From contig JAPDPX010000004.1 in NCBI GenBank assembly GCA_034506255.1, forward strand, positions 434,001-498,000: a stretch of 64,000 nucleotides of DNA, read 5' to 3'. Below the pieces are notes generated by a model. It was given only the letters and a program-made list of their open reading frames with translations. It had not been told where the DNA came from and searched no databases. How positions within the stretch are numbered: the stretch's first letter is position 1; each line of letters opens with the position of its first letter. The stretch comes from a candidate division KSB1 bacterium. Lineage in GTDB: Bacteria > Zhuqueibacterota > Zhuqueibacteria > Zhuqueibacterales > Zhuqueibacteraceae. Below, one piece after another: positions 1 through 7,745 of the stretch. Both the position numbers and the translations under genes were made by a program.

Positions 1-25
1 CCCCATCCGCCGGAGAGTGGCCATT

Positions 26-1261
26 ATGATACAAATGACGAGCTTCCTTTCCGAATATCTGCAGGATTTGCGCAGCCAGAAGTTGCGCACGGTGCTCACC
101 ATTTTCGGCATCATCTGGGGCACGGTGGCGATCATCGTGCTGCTCGCCTTCGGCACCGGCTTCAAGAAACAGCTTGCCATCAACATGCACGGCATCGGCG
201 AGAGCATCGCCATCATGTTCCCCGGCCGCACCACCAGGGCGTTCGAAGGCTTTGGCCTGGGCCGGCCGATCTCCCTCCGGGAAGAAGATGCCTGGCTGCT
301 GGCCGAGCAGGTGCGGGGCTTGCGCGCTCTCAGCCCGGAGTACAGCGGCCGCCATGCACCGGTGCGCGTGGAAGAAAACATTCTCAATCCGCTGATCAGC
401 GGCGTTTATCCCGTCTACGCCGACATGCGCAACATCATTGTCGAACCCGGCGGCCGTTTTTTCAACGAATTGGACCTGCGCCACCGCCGCCGTGTGGCAG
501 TGATCGGCAACAAAGTCAGGGAATTTCTGTTCGGCGAGCAGGAGGCGGTTGGCCAGCTCATTCTCGTCGGCCAGACGCCCTTCACCGTCATCGGTGTCAT
601 GCAGAAGAAAACCCAAAACTCCTCCTACAACGCCCGCGACCAGGACCGTGTGTTCATTCCGGCGTCTACATTTGCCTCGGTATTCGGCACGATCCATCTC
701 AACAACATCATCTATCAACCGCTCGATCCCACGCGCTCCGAGGCGGTCAACACACAGGTGCGGGAGGTGCTCGGCCGGAAATACAAATTCGATCCCACCG
801 ACAAAAACGCCGTGTGGATTTGGGACACCGCGGAGATGGACAAGTTTCTTCATTACTTCTTTTTGGCCTTCAACCTTTTCCTCGGCCTGATCGGCAGCAT
901 GACCCTGGCGGTGGGCGGCATCGGTGTGGCCAACATCATGTATGTCGTGGTGCAGGAGCGGGTGAGGGAGATCGGCATCAAGCGCGCGGTGGGCGCCACG
1001 CGGCGCAGCATCCTGCTGCAATTTTTCATGGAAACGTTTTTCATCATTGCGCTCGGAGCGGCGATCGGCTTCCTGATCGCCTATCTCCTGATTCTCGGCC
1101 TGCAATTCATTCCGATCAGGGATTTCGTCGGCACGCCCGAGCTCTCGCCCGAAGTGGTGGCGATCACCGTATTGATCCTGGGTCTCATCGGTCTGGCAGC
1201 CGGTTTGATGCCGGCGCGCCGGGCCGCTCATTTGAACGTGGTGGACTGCCTGCGGGCGTGA
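26..1261 (+). CDS. MacB-type ABC transporter permease
   Basis: Inner-membrane permease of the MacB/LolC/FtsX type, 411 aa, about the usual 400. There is a first membrane helix at about residues 20-42, a long periplasmic MacB_PCD-like domain (about 45-265), and three C-terminal helices. The FtsX signature is visible as VGGIGVANIMYVVVQERVRE followed by GIKRAVGATRRSILLQF. GTG at 17 is in frame, but ATG 26 sits 8 nt after GGAGAG and is preferred; ATG 35 is also possible. The next gene encodes a second, homologous permease 49 nt downstream, so the pair may form a heterodimer. Their ATPase and adaptor would lie left of the window. The substrate is unknown; the family exports peptides, macrolides or lipoproteins using ATP and a periplasmic shuttle. 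Confidence 0.88.
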   Translation: MIQMTSFLSEYLQDLRSQKLRTVLTIFGIIWGTVAIIVLLAFGTGFKKQLAINMHGIGESIAIMFPGRTTRAFEGFGLGRPISLREEDAWLLAEQVRGLRALSPEYSGRHAPVRVEENILNPLISGVYPVYADMRNIIVEPGGRFFNELDLRHRRRVAVIGNKVREFLFGEQEAVGQLILVGQTPFTVIGVMQKKTQNSSYNARDQDRVFIPASTFASVFGTIHLNNIIYQPLDPTRSEAVNTQVREVLGRKYKFDPTDKNAVWIWDTAEMDKFLHYFFLAFNLFLGLIGSMTLAVGGIGVANIMYVVVQERVREIGIKRAVGATRRSILLQFFMETFFIIALGAAIGFLIAYLLILGLQFIPIRDFVGTPELSPEVVAITVLILGLIGLAAGLMPARRAAHLNVVDCLRA

Positions 1262-1310
1262 AGCCTGCTCCGGCGGTGCCACCGCGGGCACGACTGACGC
1301 GGGAAAAAAC

Positions 1311-2552
1311 ATGTGGCGCGAACTCCTAAAAGAATTCTGGCAGGATCTCAAAACCCACAAAACCCGGGCGCTGCTCACCATCATGGCAATGGCCTGGGGC
1401 ACCATCGCGGTGGTGCTGTTACTGGCCTTCGGTGAAGGTCTGAGCCGGCAGATGCAAAACGGCCTGCTCAATGCCGGCAACCGCATCATGATCATCTATG
1501 GCGGCGAGACCGGCCTGGCCTTTCAGGGCCTGCCCAAAGGCCGGCGGGTGCGCCTGGTGGAGGAGGACACCGGCCTGCTGCAGCACGCCATCCCGATGAT
1601 TGCCGCCCTCAGTGCGCAGTACCGTAAGAATGTGACGCTGACCTACAAGAAAGTCACCACCACCACGGAATGTGAAGGGGTGAACCCGGCATTCGAGGAA
1701 ATGCGGCGCATGTATCCGGCGGCGGGCGGCCGCTTCTTGAACGAGACGGATGTGGTGCGGCAGCGCCGCGTGCTGTTTCTCGGCGGCGAGATTGCCGGGG
1801 AATTGTTCGGCGGGGAGGATCCCCTCGGCAAAACCCTGCTGGTCGATGGTGTGCCCTTCACCGTGATCGGACTGATGCAGAAGAAAATTCAAACCAGCAT
1901 GAACAACGGCCCGGATGTGCGGCGGGCGGTCATGCCCTACACCACCTTTCGCACACGCTACGGCTACAAATACGTGAACTCGATCGTGCTGCAGCCGGGC
2001 GATCCCGGTCAACAGGAGCTGGTCAAGCGTGAAATCTATCGCGTGCTGGGCCGCAAGTACAACTTCGATCCCGACGATGAGCGCGCGCTCGGCATTTGGG
2101 ATTTCATCGAGCAGGAGAAGATCGGCGCGAAGATCTCGCTGGGGATTACGCTCTTCCTCGGCGCGGTGGGCTTTCTCACCCTGCTGATTGCCGGCGTGGG
2201 GGTGGCCAACATCATGTACATCGTGGTGAAGGAACGCACGCGCGAGATCGGCATTAAAATGGCGGTGGGCGCGCGGCGGCGGGTGATTCTGGCTCAATTC
2301 ACCTGCGAAGCGTTGCTGCTCGCGGTGATCGGCGGCGCGCTCGGCCTGCTTTTTTCCGGAGCAGTGATCTCCGGGGTGCGGTTGCTGCCCGCGGGCGACG
2401 GGCCGATGCAGTTTCTCGGCCGGCCGGTTTTGTCGAACAGCACCATGCTGCTCACCACCGGCATCCTCACGCTCATCGGTTTGCTTGCCGGTTTCTTCCC
2501 GGCGCGCAAAGCCGCGAGCGTCGATCCGGTGGAGTCCTTGCGCTATGAATGA
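1311..2552 (+). CDS. MacB-type ABC transporter permease, paralogue of the preceding gene
   Basis: 413-aa FtsX/MacB-type permease with the same plan as its upstream neighbour: helix at about residues 20-42, periplasmic domain, then three helices. The signature AGVGVANIMYIVVKERTRE is followed by IGIKMAVGARRRVILAQF. It aligns with the first gene over most of its length, including the shared ELFG/PLG and PFTVIG.MQKK segments. A tandem pair of divergent permeases is typical of heterodimeric MacB-like exporters. It is the last gene on this strand before a 480-bp gap. Substrate is not inferable. Confidence 0.88.
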   Translation: MWRELLKEFWQDLKTHKTRALLTIMAMAWGTIAVVLLLAFGEGLSRQMQNGLLNAGNRIMIIYGGETGLAFQGLPKGRRVRLVEEDTGLLQHAIPMIAALSAQYRKNVTLTYKKVTTTTECEGVNPAFEEMRRMYPAAGGRFLNETDVVRQRRVLFLGGEIAGELFGGEDPLGKTLLVDGVPFTVIGLMQKKIQTSMNNGPDVRRAVMPYTTFRTRYGYKYVNSIVLQPGDPGQQELVKREIYRVLGRKYNFDPDDERALGIWDFIEQEKIGAKISLGITLFLGAVGFLTLLIAGVGVANIMYIVVKERTREIGIKMAVGARRRVILAQFTCEALLLAVIGGALGLLFSGAVISGVRLLPAGDGPMQFLGRPVLSNSTMLLTTGILTLIGLLAGFFPARKAASVDPVESLRYE

Positions 2553-3032
2553 GCGGCGTGCGCGGCGGGGCTGCAATGGCTCGCAGGCATGAAAACCGTG
2601 CGAACGCAAAGGAAACGGCGCCATTGACTCCGGCCTTTGTGGGGGTGGGTTTTTGCTCCTCGCCTGCAAGCCGACAAAATTGCAAGCTGCTGTTTGTCAA
2701 ATTTTTTGCATGCAAAAAATCCTGTTTGCCAATTTGACATTGGCCACGCGAGTGCACCAGTACGCTTGATCATTAATTTTTCCGGAGATGAAAACAGAAA
2801 GCGGGGATGAGCTGGCAGCCTGGCATGTCTTTTGTTAAGTTTGAGAAGCGGCCAGAGACGCTGAAAAAATGTCACATGCCACAACCGGGAAGCAGGGCGG
2901 CATTGCAACGATTAGCGTAATCCGGCTTTAGGATTTTCAATCCCTGGTGCAACCAAGGGCTTTTGGTGATGACGCAGCGAGTTGTTGTACGCAGGCGTTT
3001 CAGGCCAAGCAGCCCTTTTTTATTTGCACGCT
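2553..3032. other. 480-bp intergenic region between the ABC permease and dnaJ
   Basis: No convincing coding sequence. It holds a perfect 20-bp AT-rich palindrome at 2701-2720, flanked by a near-direct repeat CTGTTTGTCAA (2690-2700) and CTGTTTGCCAA (2722-2732). A consensus -35 hexamer TTGACA lies at 2734-2739 with no good -10 at 16-18 nt. A weak hairpin (CCCTGGT/ACCAAGGG) lies near 2941-2958. I saw neither a CIRCE element nor a clear heat-shock sigma promoter in front of dnaJ. Reading is tentative. Confidence 0.4.
2690..2739. promoter_or_regulatory. Palindromic operator-like site with flanking direct repeats and a TTGACA box
   Basis: ATTTTTTGCA|TGCAAAAAAT at 2701-2720 is a perfect inverted repeat. 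It is flanked by two copies of CTGTTTGYCAA in the same orientation, and TTGACA overlaps the right edge. The arrangement resembles a dimeric repressor site next to a promoter. No matching -10 is visible, so promoter activity is unproven. Confidence 0.35.
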
Positions 3033-4175
3033 ATGATGAATGAAAAAGATTTCTACCGCATTCTCGGTGTGAGTGAAGATGCTTCGGTAGAAGAGATCAA
3101 GAAATCCTATCGCAATCTCGCAAAGAAGTATCATCCCGATCGCAACAAGGGCGACCGGCATGCGGAAGAGCGATTCAAGGAGATCAATGAAGCTTATGAT
3201 GTTTTGAGCGACCCCGAGAAGCGGAAAAAATACGATCAATTGCGCAAGTTCGGTGCGGGCCAGTTTGCCGGCCAGGGTGTGCCGTGGGAGGAACTGTTTC
3301 GGCAGTTTGGCGGCGCGGCGCGCGGCAGTGGCACACGCTTCAGCGGCTCCGATTTTGATTTCTCCGGCACCGGTTTCGACTTCGGCTTTGGCGATTGGTT
3401 CAGTTCATTCTTTGACCAGGGCGATTTTATTCGTCGCTCGCGCGGCGGTCCGCGAACGGGCGCGGACATTCAGGCGGAAGTAACCATTCCATTTGAGACG
3501 GCCGTTGCCGGCGGTCAGGTGCAGGTTACGGTTCCCCAGGAAACAGTCTGCAGCCACTGCAATGGTTCGGCGGCCGAGCCGGGAACGCGCATCGAAGTGT
3601 GCAGTTATTGTCAGGGACGCGGCACGGTGAGCCAGGGCCGGGGCGGGTTTGCCATCAGCCGGCCCTGTCCGCGCTGCCTGGGCCGTGGCAAAATCATCAC
3701 AAAGCCCTGTCAGGTCTGCGGCGGCACCGGCAGCCGCACGACCTCCCGCACGATTGCAGTGCAGATTCCGGCAGGAATCGAGGATGGCGCAACCCTGCGT
3801 CTCGCCGGACAAGGCAACGCCGGGCTGGCAGGCGGCGCTGCCGGCGATTTGCTGCTCACCGTGCACGTGGAGGAAGACCGCTTTTTCAAACGCAAGGGCG
3901 CCAATGTTCATGTCGAGATCCCCTTGAACATGGTGCAGGCAATACTCGGCACCACGCTGCGCATTCGCACGCCGCAGGGGCGGAAGGTGTTGCTGCGCAT
4001 TCCAGCCGGCACCGACAGTGGCCGCACGTTCCGGCTGCGCGGGATGGGCATCAAAAGCGCGCGCGCCGCCGGCGACATGTTCGTCACCGTCAAGGTGGAA
4101 ACACCCAAAAATCTCACGGCCGCACAGCGCGAGTTGATCCAGCAGTTCGCGCGCGCCACCGGGATGAAGTATTGA
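3033..4175 (+). CDS. dnaJ: Chaperone protein DnaJ (Hsp40, type I)
   Basis: 380-aa class-I J-protein, co-chaperone that stimulates DnaK ATPase and delivers unfolded clients. The J domain (about 5-70) contains [10 protein letters not shown] with the essential HPD. A Gly/Phe-rich linker (about 75-140) follows. The zinc-binding domain has all four CxxCxGxG-type repeats starting near residues 173 (CSHCNGSA), 190 (CSYCQGRG), 212 (CPRCLGRG) and 226 (CQVCGGTG). The C-terminal substrate-binding domain ends near 370. An upstream in-frame start at 2982 would add 17 unlike residues; ATG 3033 or 3036 fits the family, though no clear ribosome-binding site precedes it. No dnaK or grpE is adjacent. It heads a protein-quality-control block with htrA, hsp20 and a second J-protein. 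Confidence 0.93.
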   Translation: MMNEKDFYRILGVSEDASVEEIKKSYRNLAKKYHPDRNKGDRHAEERFKEINEAYDVLSDPEKRKKYDQLRKFGAGQFAGQGVPWEELFRQFGGAARGSGTRFSGSDFDFSGTGFDFGFGDWFSSFFDQGDFIRRSRGGPRTGADIQAEVTIPFETAVAGGQVQVTVPQETVCSHCNGSAAEPGTRIEVCSYCQGRGTVSQGRGGFAISRPCPRCLGRGKIITKPCQVCGGTGSRTTSRTIAVQIPAGIEDGATLRLAGQGNAGLAGGAAGDLLLTVHVEEDRFFKRKGANVHVEIPLNMVQAILGTTLRIRTPQGRKVLLRIPAGTDSGRTFRLRGMGIKSARAAGDMFVTVKVETPKNLTAAQRELIQQFARATGMKY

Positions 4176-4215
4176 GCATCACCATGCCGTCCCGTGGCTG
4201 TCCGAAAACTTTCCG

Positions 4216-4235
4216 CCCGGCCAGGCCGGGGTTTT
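4216..4235 (+). terminator. Rho-independent terminator after dnaJ
   Basis: CCCGGCC at 4216-4222 pairs with GGCCGGG at 4224-4230 (six pairs with a 3-nt loop), followed by GTTTT. It lies 41 nt after the dnaJ stop codon. The U-tract is short, so confidence is moderate. Confidence 0.5.
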
Positions 4236-4426
4236 AAAACGGCGAGGCTTGGGGGAGATTCCCGGGAAGTTGAGGCAACAGCCCGGCCGTTGCGGGCTCC
4301 GTCATGGCAAAGCCGCTGTGCCGGCCGGCAGCCTGCGCGAAGACATTCGCAGGCAAAATAAAAGATGCCCCCGCGGCGAGTTCTGTGAGTGCGGCAGGCG
4401 CAAAACAAGAAAAGGAGCGAATGATC

Positions 4427-5944
4427 ATGAAAAATTCATCCAAAGCGATGAGCCTCGCGCTGGTGCTCAGTGGCGTCATCATCGGCGCGCTGGTGTTCTC
4501 GCATTTCAATCAGGCTTCGCAACCGCAGGCGTTCAGCTTCCCCGTTGCCCCCGCCGGTGTGGTGGCGGCCGGTGACCGGCAAATCGCGACGCTGCGCGAC
4601 TTGAACAATGCGTTCATCGAAATTGCGGAGGCGGTGAATCCCACGGTGGTGACGGTGTTCACGGAAAAGGTTTACCGGGTGCGTGAAACGTTGAGTCCGT
4701 TTTCGTTCTTTTTCGATGATCCTTTGCGCGATTTTTGGGGCGAAGATTTCTTCGGGCCGCGGCCCAGACGCCAGACGCCGCCGGAACGCGAATACCGGCA
4801 GCAGGGGCTGGGCTCCGGCGTGATCGTGAGTGCCGAGGGCTACATTCTGACCAACAATCATGTGATTGCCGATGCCGACACGATCTACATTCGCACCATG
4901 GATGGGCGGACGATTGCCGCCAAAGTCGTGGGCGCCGATCCCAAGACCGACATTGCCGTGCTCAAAGTCGAGGCGAAAAATCTGCCGGTGATCAAGAAGG
5001 GCGACAGCGACCGGCTGCGCGTCGGCGAATGGGTGCTGGCGATTGGCAGCCCGCTCAGCCCCAACCTGGCGCACACCGTGACCCAGGGTATTGTCAGCGC
5101 CAAGGGCCGCTCCAACGTCGGGCTGGCGGATTATGAGGATTTCATTCAAACCGACGCCGCCATCAATCCTGGCAACTCCGGCGGGGCGCTGGTCAATCTC
5201 GATGGCGAGCTGGTGGGCATCAACACCGCGATCGCCAGCCGCAGCGGCGGCTTTCAGGGAATCGGTTTTGCCGTGCCGATCAACATGGCGGAAAACGTGA
5301 TGCAGTCGCTGATCAAGCACGGCAAAGTCGTACGCGGCTGGCTCGGCGTGTCGATTCAAGACCTCAACGAGGCCATGGCCAGGGCCATGAAGCTGAAAAA
5401 CACCGAGGGCGCACTGGTGGGGGAAGTGGTGGAGAACAGCCCGGCCGAAAAGGCCGGTTTTCAGGAGGGCGACGTAATTCTCGAAATGGAGGGCAGGAAA
5501 ATCAGGAATGCCGCGCAGCTTCGCAACCATGTCGCCACCACCGCGCCGGGCACGGCGGTGAAATTCAAAATTCTGCGTGAGGGCCGGGAGCACATGCTGA
5601 CGGCCACGCTTGGCGAGCTGCCGGCCGACAGGAAGGCGCCCCAGGTCAAACAATCCTTGCAGGAGTTGCTGGGTTTCTCCGTGACCGAGCTGAACCGTGA
5701 GCTGGCGGAACAATACGACCTTGGGACGAATGTGAAAGGCGTGGTGGTGACCGCAATCGACCAGGCCAGCCCGGCTTTTCGCGCCGGCTTGCGCAAAGGC
5801 GACCTGATCCGCTCGGTCAACCGCAAGCGCGTACAAACTGTTGCCGATTTCAATGCCGCGCTCGCCGGCGCCAGCAAGGGTGACACGGTGCTCCTGCATT
5901 TGACCCGGCGGGACGGCAATCTGTTCATCGCTTTTGAGCTGTGA
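4427..5944 (+). CDS. degP: HtrA/DegP-family periplasmic serine protease (Do-like)
   Basis: 505-aa envelope protease/chaperone that degrades misfolded periplasmic proteins. An N-terminal signal peptide or anchor covers about residues 8-30. The trypsin-like domain has the full triad: His145 in TNNHVIA, Asp175 in KTDIAVLKV, Ser251 in NPGNSGGALVN. Two PDZ domains follow (about 315-395 with GWLGVSIQDL, and about 420-500 with KGVVVTAIDQASPAFRAGL). AGGAG at 4413-4417 is 9 nt before ATG 4427 and 3 nt before the in-frame ATG 4421, so 4427 is preferred. Neighbouring dnaJ and hsp20 genes point to a stress-response block. Length and domain order match classical DegP/DegQ; which of the two it is cannot be told. 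Confidence 0.92.
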   Translation: MKNSSKAMSLALVLSGVIIGALVFSHFNQASQPQAFSFPVAPAGVVAAGDRQIATLRDLNNAFIEIAEAVNPTVVTVFTEKVYRVRETLSPFSFFFDDPLRDFWGEDFFGPRPRRQTPPEREYRQQGLGSGVIVSAEGYILTNNHVIADADTIYIRTMDGRTIAAKVVGADPKTDIAVLKVEAKNLPVIKKGDSDRLRVGEWVLAIGSPLSPNLAHTVTQGIVSAKGRSNVGLADYEDFIQTDAAINPGNSGGALVNLDGELVGINTAIASRSGGFQGIGFAVPINMAENVMQSLIKHGKVVRGWLGVSIQDLNEAMARAMKLKNTEGALVGEVVENSPAEKAGFQEGDVILEMEGRKIRNAAQLRNHVATTAPGTAVKFKILREGREHMLTATLGELPADRKAPQVKQSLQELLGFSVTELNRELAEQYDLGTNVKGVVVTAIDQASPAFRAGLRKGDLIRSVNRKRVQTVADFNAALAGASKGDTVLLHLTRRDGNLFIAFEL

Positions 5945-6258
5945 GTTCTTGTGGTTCATTGATCAAACGTCGTGCTGAAGCGCAGGCGACAGGGTGGAGG
6001 CGCGCCGCGCAGCACCGGTGCGGCGCCCCCTTCGCCCCTGCTGCTGTCCGCGCGCCGTTTTTTTACATGACAGCTCGCCTTGCGCGATCTGCAACGGCTT
6101 GAGCATTGGATGTTGCTTCACACCAGGGCCGTTGCCAGTCACGGCCCAGCCGTGATGGAACGGACATGTTTTTACCCGGTCGGTGACCAGGGCGGCCGCA
6201 ACCGCCTGTCGCCCCGGTCCAGCTTGCGATAAATTGAGAGAGAAAGGAGGAGAGATTT
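5945..6258. other. 314-bp gap between htrA and hsp20
   Basis: No gene seen. It contains the possible terminator at 6021-6064 and, at the right end, the strong ribosome-binding site AAAGGAGGAG of hsp20. I found no convincing sigma-32 or CIRCE element. Confidence 0.5.
6021..6064 (+). terminator. Possible terminator of htrA
   Basis: CGGCGC (6021-6026) can pair with GCGCCG (6052-6057), directly followed by seven T (6058-6064). The loop is long (25 nt) and GC-rich alternatives exist, so this is only a candidate. Confidence 0.35.
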
Positions 6259-6702
6259 ATGGCAATCATGCGTTGGAATCCCACCCGGGAACTGGCACGG
6301 CTGGAGGAAGATTTCGATCGTTTCTTTAGAAACTTCCTTTCAGACGAGATGCTTGAAACCTCATTGACGCTCGGCGCGTGGGAGCCGGCCGTGGACATCC
6401 ACGAAACCGACGACCACTACGCGATCACGGCCGAGCTGCCCGGCCTGAGCAGGGAAAATTTCAAAGTCAGCTACAATCAGGACGTGTTGACCATCACCGG
6501 TGAACGGAAACAGGTGGAGGAGAAGGGCAGAACCTATCATCGTCGTGAACGCAACTTCGGCAAGTTCGAGCGCTCCTTCCGCCTGCCGGCCAATATCGTC
6601 GCCGAGAAGATTGAGGCCAGCTTCAAGGACGGGGTGCTGACCTTGATTCTGCCGAAGGCCGAGGAAGCGCGGCCCAAACACATTGCGGTCAAAGCCAGTT
6701 AG
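6259..6702 (+). CDS. Small heat-shock protein, Hsp20/alpha-crystallin family
   Basis: 147-aa ATP-independent holdase. N-terminal arm of about 40 residues (MRWNPTRELARLEEDFDRFF, typical of bacterial class-A Hsp20). The alpha-crystallin domain runs from about 45 to 135, with PAVDIHETDDHYAITAELPG, SYNQDVLTITGER and the conserved ASFKDGVLTLILPKAE. A C-terminal IAV near the end serves as the I-x-I/V oligomerisation motif. The ribosome-binding site AAAGGAGGAG is exceptionally strong and fixes the start. Downstream, a long hairpin (6709-6765) separates it from a J-protein gene 81 nt away, so the two may be co-transcribed. Confidence 0.93.
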   Translation: MAIMRWNPTRELARLEEDFDRFFRNFLSDEMLETSLTLGAWEPAVDIHETDDHYAITAELPGLSRENFKVSYNQDVLTITGERKQVEEKGRTYHRRERNFGKFERSFRLPANIVAEKIEASFKDGVLTLILPKAEEARPKHIAVKAS

Positions 6703-6708
6703 TCCGGA

Positions 6709-6765
6709 GGCGAAGCGCAGACTTGCGGCGCGCCCGCCACATGCGGCCCGCAAGCCTGCGCCGCC
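6709..6765 (+). repeat. Long intercistronic hairpin between hsp20 and the small J-protein gene
   Basis: GCGCAG-a-CTTGCGG (6715-6728) pairs with CCGCAAG-c-CTGCGC (6748-6761), extended by GGCG/CGCC (6709-6712 and 6762-6765). There is a single mismatch and a 19-nt loop, with no U-tract. It ends 5 nt before the GGGGAG ribosome-binding site of the next gene. It could be an mRNA-stabilising or processing element, a repeat, or a translation-control structure. Confidence 0.6.
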
Positions 6766-6783
6766 CGTGCGGGGAGAATGATC

Positions 6784-7527
6784 ATGGCAAAGAATTATTA
6801 TGTGATTCTCGGCGTTGCTGCCGATGCCACCCAGGAGCAGATCAAATCAGCCTACCGCCAGTTGGCAATGAGATATCACCCCGATTACTATGGCGAAGAT
6901 GCCGGCCCCTTTCTCGCCATCCAGGAGGCCTATTCCGTGCTGGGCAATCCCGGGCGCCGGCTGGCTTATGACCTCATGTCCCACAAGCAGGAACTCCCCG
7001 CTGCCCCTGCAGCACCGGTGACGGAAGTTTTTCGGGAAAGCGTAACGGAAGTGCCGCGCCCGCCACGGACTGCGCGCGTCGAACCGCTGGTGCCGGAGCA
7101 GGATCACGACACCATTGGCCGCATTTCCATGCAGCAGTCATTCCAGACCTTCCTGCCCTCGTTCGATGAAATTTTCGACCGCTTGTGGAGCAACTTTCGC
7201 AGCCTGGAGCGGCCCGCAGCCGAACGAAGCGAAAGCCTGCAGGTGGAGATTCCGATTACTCCGTTGCAAGCTTGGCACGGCGGGTTGGTTCGCATATTGG
7301 TGCCGGCCCGGGCGCGATGTCCGATGTGCCGGGGTGCGGGCTGGCTGGGGCCGCACGAGTGCTGGCGCTGCGGCGGCGAAGGCGGGTTGTCCGGAGAATT
7401 TCCCGTGTTCATTGACCTGCCTGCCGGCACGCCCGACAACTACACGGTGCGGATATCATTGCGGCGCTATGGCAACCACAATTTTTATTTGACTGCGATT
7501 TTCAAGGTGAGCGGAAAGGCCGGGTGA
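6784..7527 (+). CDS. Short DnaJ-like J-domain protein with a single zinc-finger half
   Basis: 247-aa J-protein. The J domain (about 3-68) carries RYHPDYYG with an intact HPD, so DnaK stimulation is plausible. A variable linker of about 70 residues follows. The substrate-binding region contains only two Cys-pair motifs, CPMCRGAG and CWRCGGEG, instead of the four of DnaJ, then FIDLPAGTPDNYTVRISLRRYG like the DnaJ C-terminal domain I. The second C-terminal domain is absent. GGGGAG ends 7 nt before ATG 6784, which is preferred over the in-frame ATG 6778. Placed directly after hsp20, it may pass Hsp20-bound clients to DnaK (inference). It is neither typical DnaJ nor CbpA. Confidence 0.85.
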   Translation: MAKNYYVILGVAADATQEQIKSAYRQLAMRYHPDYYGEDAGPFLAIQEAYSVLGNPGRRLAYDLMSHKQELPAAPAAPVTEVFRESVTEVPRPPRTARVEPLVPEQDHDTIGRISMQQSFQTFLPSFDEIFDRLWSNFRSLERPAAERSESLQVEIPITPLQAWHGGLVRILVPARARCPMCRGAGWLGPHECWRCGGEGGLSGEFPVFIDLPAGTPDNYTVRISLRRYGNHNFYLTAIFKVSGKAG

Positions 7528-7554
7528 GAACGGCGCCCATGCAATTCGTGTTCG

Positions 7555-7634
7555 GGTGAAACCGCCGGCCTGCACACCCGCCCGCTGGCGGGGCGTCGCG
7601 CAGGTGTCCGCCTGACTTGGTTTCACCGGTTTTT
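7555..7634 (+). terminator. Long stem-loop terminator after the J-protein gene
   Basis: GGTGAAACC (7555-7563) and GGTTTCACC (7619-7627) form a perfect 9-bp outer stem. An inner stem CCCGCC/GGCGGG lies within, and GGTTTTTGTGTTT follows. It closes the quality-control block. The interior is large for a simple intrinsic terminator, so it may also be a repeat element with terminator function. Confidence 0.5.
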
Positions 7635-7745
7635 GTGTTTATCTTCACGTCCGCCTTCGCGGCAGATGGCAAAAGCGCGGACACAAGCAAAAACATGGTC
7701 GCGCGGGCAGGCCGCGGCACAACCCTCAATCACAAATTTTGACAC

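Noticed and set aside
2553..3032. CIRCE or sigma-32 promoter before dnaJ
   Set aside because: I looked for TTAGCACTC-N9-GAGTGCTAA and CTTGAA/CCCCAT spacing and found only poor matches.
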